From an uncultured archaeon (GTDB taxonomy: Archaea; Aenigmatarchaeota; Aenigmatarchaeia; GW2011-AR5), in NCBI GenBank assembly GCA_903825675.1, contig CAIKBN010000046.1, positions 1 through 8,382 on the forward strand: a DNA stretch of 8,382 nucleotides, given 5' to 3'. Below are positions 5,935 through 8,382 of the stretch, one piece after another. The translations under genes were made by a program, and so were the position numbers. Under the pieces are notes generated by a model. It made no database searches. It had not been told where the DNA came from and was given only the letters and a program-made list of their open reading frames with translations. Position 1 is the first letter of the stretch. Every line of letters starts with the position of its first letter.

Positions 5935-5944
5935 GCTTTATAAG
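5935..5944 (-). promoter_or_regulatory. TATA box for the nicotinate phosphoribosyltransferase gene
   Basis: CTTATAAAGC on the minus strand predicts a start site near 5913, giving a leader of about 14 nt that still contains the GGTGAT site. The inverted repeat at 6017-6038 lies about 75-80 bp upstream of this box. Confidence 0.5.
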
Positions 5945-6016
5945 CCTTTTTTATAGCTGTTATTTTCCATGGTCATTTAGTTAGTTTATACATAAGTCTG
6001 CAATAATTTCAAACAT

Positions 6017-6038
6017 TGTTGTAGCAGACACTACAACA
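6017..6038. promoter_or_regulatory. Inverted repeat, candidate operator of the TrmB-type regulator
   Basis: The arms TGTTGTAG (6017-6024) and CTACAACA (6031-6038) are perfect reverse complements around the 6-bp spacer CAGACA. The right arm ends one base before the regulator's TATA box (6040-6047) and so covers the TFB-recognition element. A dimer bound here could block or help transcription of the regulator and may also act on the divergent salvage gene. The half-sites differ from the known TrmB consensus TATCAC-N5-GTGATA. Confidence 0.6.
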
Positions 6039-6039
6039 G

Positions 6040-6047
6040 TTTTAAAA
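6040..6047 (+). promoter_or_regulatory. TATA box for the TrmB-type regulator
   Basis: TTTTAAAA is centred 27.5 nt before ATG 6071 and only about 12 nt before the upstream ATG 6056. The spacing argues that transcription starts at or next to 6071 and that the mRNA is leaderless. Confidence 0.55.
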
Positions 6048-6070
6048 AGATTGTCATGATCTCTGATTAT

Positions 6071-6838
6071 ATGGCTATTAATACAGAAGTCCTTAGAGAG
6101 ATTGGGCTCTCCAGCAACGAGATAAAGGTATATATGGCCTTGATAAGGCTGGGATCGACATCTGTGACAGAGGTAATGAAAAAAAGCGGTGTTCACAGGG
6201 CTAATATATATGATTCTTTAGAGCGGCTTATAGGAAAAGGCCTTGTGAGCAATGTCATGCGCCTGAACAAGAAATATTTTGAATGTGCATCTCCTAGGAA
6301 CATAACTGCGATAATAAAGGAAAGGGAGAAAGAGCTTGAGAGCATAATGCCTGAACTCGAGGCAATATATAACCAGCGCATGGAAAAGCAGGAAATATCG
6401 CACTTCAAGGGCAAGGAAGGCATAAAGGCTGTTTTGCGGGATATAAACAATTACAAATCCTATGATGCCTTTGGCATAAGCTCCAATCTTGCAAAGGTTG
6501 TGGAAAAATATTACTTTACGCAATGGATAAGAGAACGGCTGGAAAAAAACCTTAAGGCACGAATGATAAAATCACGTGGTGACAGGCTTACAACACCCAA
6601 TATTTTCGGATTGCGGGCTTACAGAAAACTCTTCAAGGTAAAGGAGGTCCCTAAAGAATATTATACATCAGCAGCAACATGGATATATGGAAACAAGGTG
6701 GCTATAATGCTTGAATCTCCGGAAAATCCCATTGCTGTTGTCATTGACAGCAAGGAGATCGCTGACGGCTTCAGAAAGCAGTTTGAAAACATGTGGAAAC
6801 ACGCGAAAGATGAGGATACCAGCATTTACAAGGCATAA
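6071..6838 (+). CDS. TrmB-family transcriptional regulator
   Basis: This 255-residue protein has an N-terminal winged helix-turn-helix (about 7-70). IGLSSNEIKVYMALIRLG, TSVTEVMKKSGVHRANIYDS and LERLIGKGLVS are typical of TrmB family DNA-binding domains. A helical dimer linker with EREKELE follows (79-108), then a C-terminal effector domain (110-245) with ISHFKGKEGIKAVLRDI and, later, WIYGNKVAIMLESPENPIAVVI. TrmB proteins act as repressors or activators, and known ones sense sugars. I see no basis for a sugar ligand here, and the neighbours are all NAD(P) enzymes, so a pyridine nucleotide or precursor is a reasonable inference. ATG 6071 is chosen because the TATA box is 27.5 nt upstream; ATG 6056 would add MISDY. 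An inverted repeat abuts the TATA box, suggesting autoregulation. It converges with NAD kinase with zero spacing: stop 6838, neighbour's stop from 6839. Confidence 0.85.
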   Translation: MAINTEVLREIGLSSNEIKVYMALIRLGSTSVTEVMKKSGVHRANIYDSLERLIGKGLVSNVMRLNKKYFECASPRNITAIIKEREKELESIMPELEAIYNQRMEKQEISHFKGKEGIKAVLRDINNYKSYDAFGISSNLAKVVEKYYFTQWIRERLEKNLKARMIKSRGDRLTTPNIFGLRAYRKLFKVKEVPKEYYTSAATWIYGNKVAIMLESPENPIAVVIDSKEIADGFRKQFENMWKHAKDEDTSIYKA

Positions 6839-7729
6839 CTATTCCAATACCTTAACAACTCTTAATGGCTTGTCAGATATTTTTATAACTGCTTTTGCTC
6901 CCCTGTTGAATGGATAATCTTCTACAGAATCAGCTGTTAATATTCCACTATCATCATTTAGTGACCTAACTATGAGTTCTTCACCTTTTTCCAGGATCCC
7001 TAAACGCATGCGGCATCTGGTGAGCCTTCCTCGGTAGGGTTCTGTAACAAAAAACTTTGCATAATCCGCATTCTTTGGGAATTTGTCTCCGTTTGGATAT
7101 AAATCTCCGCTGGCAGAGTCATACCATCCTGTTGAGCCTGCGCCTGAAACAACCAATAAGCCTGAGCTCTTCTGTTCTTCTTTCATATTCCTGTACTCTA
7201 AAACATGCCTTGACATATCCTTTCTCCTGTCTTTGCTTAGCAAATAATCTGATGTGGCTAAGGCAACAGGGTGCCTGTTTAATTCTGCATTCACTCTTGT
7301 CCATTCTTCTATTGCATAATCTCCTTTCTCTAACTTTTTTAATTTCTCTTCAATACCGTCAACTACAAAATAATTCAATACTCCCTCGCTTGTTAAAGGA
7401 TCTGAATTAATTCCCATAATCAGCCCGTTATCTACGAAATGTGAGACATATTTAAAATGTTCGTCTCCACCAAAGGATATAATTAAACTGGCTTTAGCAG
7501 CTATATCGCTTGTGAGATTATCCCTGGGAATAAACTGCTGTTCACTAAAATATCTTTTTAATTCATTCAGTGCGTTTTTCTGCCTTTCATGGCTGTTCAT
7601 TATCTTCTTTATATCAATACCTTCTTGCCTATATTTCTCCATAAGCTGATCATGCGCTAATATGTACCTGCGCATGTCCAATTCATACTTGCTCAGCTTT
7701 GGGACAATAACAGCTTTTGAAAGGTCCAT
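6839..7729 (-). CDS. NAD kinase, divergent NADK2/NADHK-like form
   Basis: It should phosphorylate NAD (or NADH) to NADP(H) with ATP or polyphosphate. In 296 residues the family elements appear in order: a strand then GGD (87-89), with GGDEHF in place of the usual GGDGT; GLIMGINSDPLTSEG (102-116), close to the GVNSDP...S.GHL pattern of mitochondrial and plant forms; ATSDYLL (158-164), where most enzymes have an Asn-Glu pair; and SSGLLVVSGAGSTGWYDSA (188-206), the conserved GSTA-type loop. A C-terminal beta-rich region ends the protein. The Gly-to-Glu and Thr-to-His changes next to the catalytic Asp89, and Asn-Glu to Ser-Asp, are non-trivial, so activity and donor preference are less certain than the fold. 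It starts one nucleotide after the NadM-Nudix stop (TAA, one base, then ATG), so translation is probably coupled. A GGGGT about 8 nt upstream lies inside the preceding gene. Confidence 0.83.
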   Translation of the reverse strand: MDLSKAVIVPKLSKYELDMRRYILAHDQLMEKYRQEGIDIKKIMNSHERQKNALNELKRYFSEQQFIPRDNLTSDIAAKASLIISFGGDEHFKYVSHFVDNGLIMGINSDPLTSEGVLNYFVVDGIEEKLKKLEKGDYAIEEWTRVNAELNRHPVALATSDYLLSKDRRKDMSRHVLEYRNMKEEQKSSGLLVVSGAGSTGWYDSASGDLYPNGDKFPKNADYAKFFVTEPYRGRLTRCRMRLGILEKGEELIVRSLNDDSGILTADSVEDYPFNRGAKAVIKISDKPLRVVKVLE

Positions 7730-7730
7730 T

Positions 7731-8382
7731 TTATCTACCCCGAATTTTATAATAGTCCTCTACTATTCTGCGATGATCAAAAGCCAGTTTCTCTGGTATT
7801 TCTTTGCAAACTTCTAACGCTGCAGCATCGTCGCCTGCTTTTAATTCACCGAAAAGTACTTTAGCGTAATAAGCCACAGAAACTGTTGGCCCTCTTGGAT
7901 CTCTACCAGGATCTGAATAGACACCTAATAATTTCAAATCAGCTTCACTTATATCTAGGCTTGTCTCTTCCCTGGCTTCTCTTGAAGCAGTTGTTATGAT
8001 CGATTCCTTGCCTGCATCAAGAAATCCGCCTGGCAATGCCAAGCAGCCTTTGAAAGGTTCATGTTTCCTTACAACATAAACTAATCCCTGATCTTTGTAG
8101 TCAATAACAATATCAGCAGCTACAGCAGGTTTAATGTACCTGCTGCACAGGTCTTTCAATCTTTGCACACCGTTGATTTCCAATATAACATCTCTTGTGC
8201 CGCATGGCACGCAGTCCTGCCAGCTGCCATCCATTTCTATCATCTGCCTTACTTCGGTAGCAGAAAGCATGCGCTCTATTTTTGCATTTTTAACTACGTA
8301 TCCCTTTTCTTCGAACAGTTTTTTGGTTATAGTATTTCCAGAATATGCTATGCTGAATTCAGGACATAATGACTCCACATGC
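7731..8382 (-). CDS. nadM: NMN adenylyltransferase-Nudix hydrolase fusion, C-terminal part (runs off right edge)
   Basis: The frame is open to the window edge, so the N-terminal nucleotidyltransferase half with its HxGH motif is missing from view; the GTG at 8378 is not a real start. The visible 215 residues begin with the end of an archaeal NadM-type domain: IAYSGNTITKKLFEEKGY, the phosphate-binding LSATEVR (38-44, usually SGTxIR) and SWQDCVP (52-58). A Nudix domain follows, with LPGGFLDAGKES (115-126), REAREETSL (133-141), and SDPGRDPRG (155-163), the last typical of ADP-ribose or NAD-related Nudix enzymes. Known NadM-Nudix fusions make NAD or NaAD from the mononucleotide and hydrolyse ADP-ribose-type compounds. 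The Nudix box has one extra residue (Lys124) between Gly and the first Glu, and EETS replaces EETG. NAD kinase starts 1 nt downstream, so both form one operon. Confidence 0.88.
   Translation of the reverse strand, partial: HVESLCPEFSIAYSGNTITKKLFEEKGYVVKNAKIERMLSATEVRQMIEMDGSWQDCVPCGTRDVILEINGVQRLKDLCSRYIKPAVAADIVIDYKDQGLVYVVRKHEPFKGCLALPGGFLDAGKESIITTASREAREETSLDISEADLKLLGVYSDPGRDPRGPTVSVAYYAKVLFGELKAGDDAAALEVCKEIPEKLAFDHRRIVEDYYKIRGR

Noticed and set aside
6056..6058. Upstream ATG as start of the TrmB-type regulator
   Set aside because: It lies only about 12 nt after the TATA box, too close to be transcribed from it; ATG 6071 is at the expected leaderless distance.
6193..6523. Minus-strand open frames opposite the TrmB gene
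   Set aside because: They mirror the conserved winged-helix and linker coding sequence and have no independent start signals.
8163..8369. Plus-strand 68-codon open frame over NadM-Nudix
   Set aside because: It is the antisense shadow of a clearly conserved coding region.

Overview
The window reads as archaeal DNA of moderate to low GC. Three signals support this. TATA-like boxes with a TTTAAA core lie about 25-28 nt ahead of several leaderless ATG starts. Other genes carry GGTGA(T)-type Shine-Dalgarno sites. The gene families also fit: a TrmB-type regulator, a NadM-type NMN adenylyltransferase fused to a Nudix domain, and a Holliday-resolvase-like endonuclease of the COG4741 type. The small unrecognised genes and unusual family members suggest an uncultivated, possibly DPANN-type lineage; that placement is inference and no rRNA or ribosomal protein is present to test it.

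Left part (1-2206). The minus strand carries a gene running off the left edge (unrecognised), a small thioredoxin-fold ArsD-like protein, a 41-residue zinc-ribbon protein and a 33-residue extremely acidic protein. The last two are very short but have clear codon structure. The plus strand carries a membrane-anchored RecB/Holliday-type nuclease and an unrecognised 199-residue protein. A strong interrupted hairpin lies at 945-988.

Middle (2216-4251). CTP synthase (pyrG, minus) is divergent from an unrecognised 89-residue gene. The two starts face a single near-palindromic TATA box. The endonuclease and acidic genes show the same arrangement around 1155-1160.

Right part (4265-8382) is an NAD(P) cofactor cluster: nicotinate phosphoribosyltransferase (minus), a divergent TrmB-family regulator (plus), an NAD kinase of the NADK2/NADHK-like type (minus), and, one nucleotide upstream of it, the C-terminal part of a NadM-Nudix fusion that runs off the right edge. 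Together they cover nicotinate to NaMN, adenylylation of the mononucleotide, NAD phosphorylation, and possibly ADP-ribose/dinucleotide clean-up. NAD synthetase is not in view. A perfect 8-bp inverted repeat with a 6-bp spacer (6017-6038) sits directly against the TrmB TATA box, in the gap shared with the nicotinate phosphoribosyltransferase gene. The best candidate for something undescribed is therefore a TrmB-type regulator controlling archaeal NAD salvage. That function is inferred from position and operator shape.

No tRNA, rRNA, CRISPR array, insertion sequence or transposase was seen. No gene-free stretch exceeds 300 bases; the longest are about 174 nt (837-1010) and 171 nt (5900-6070).
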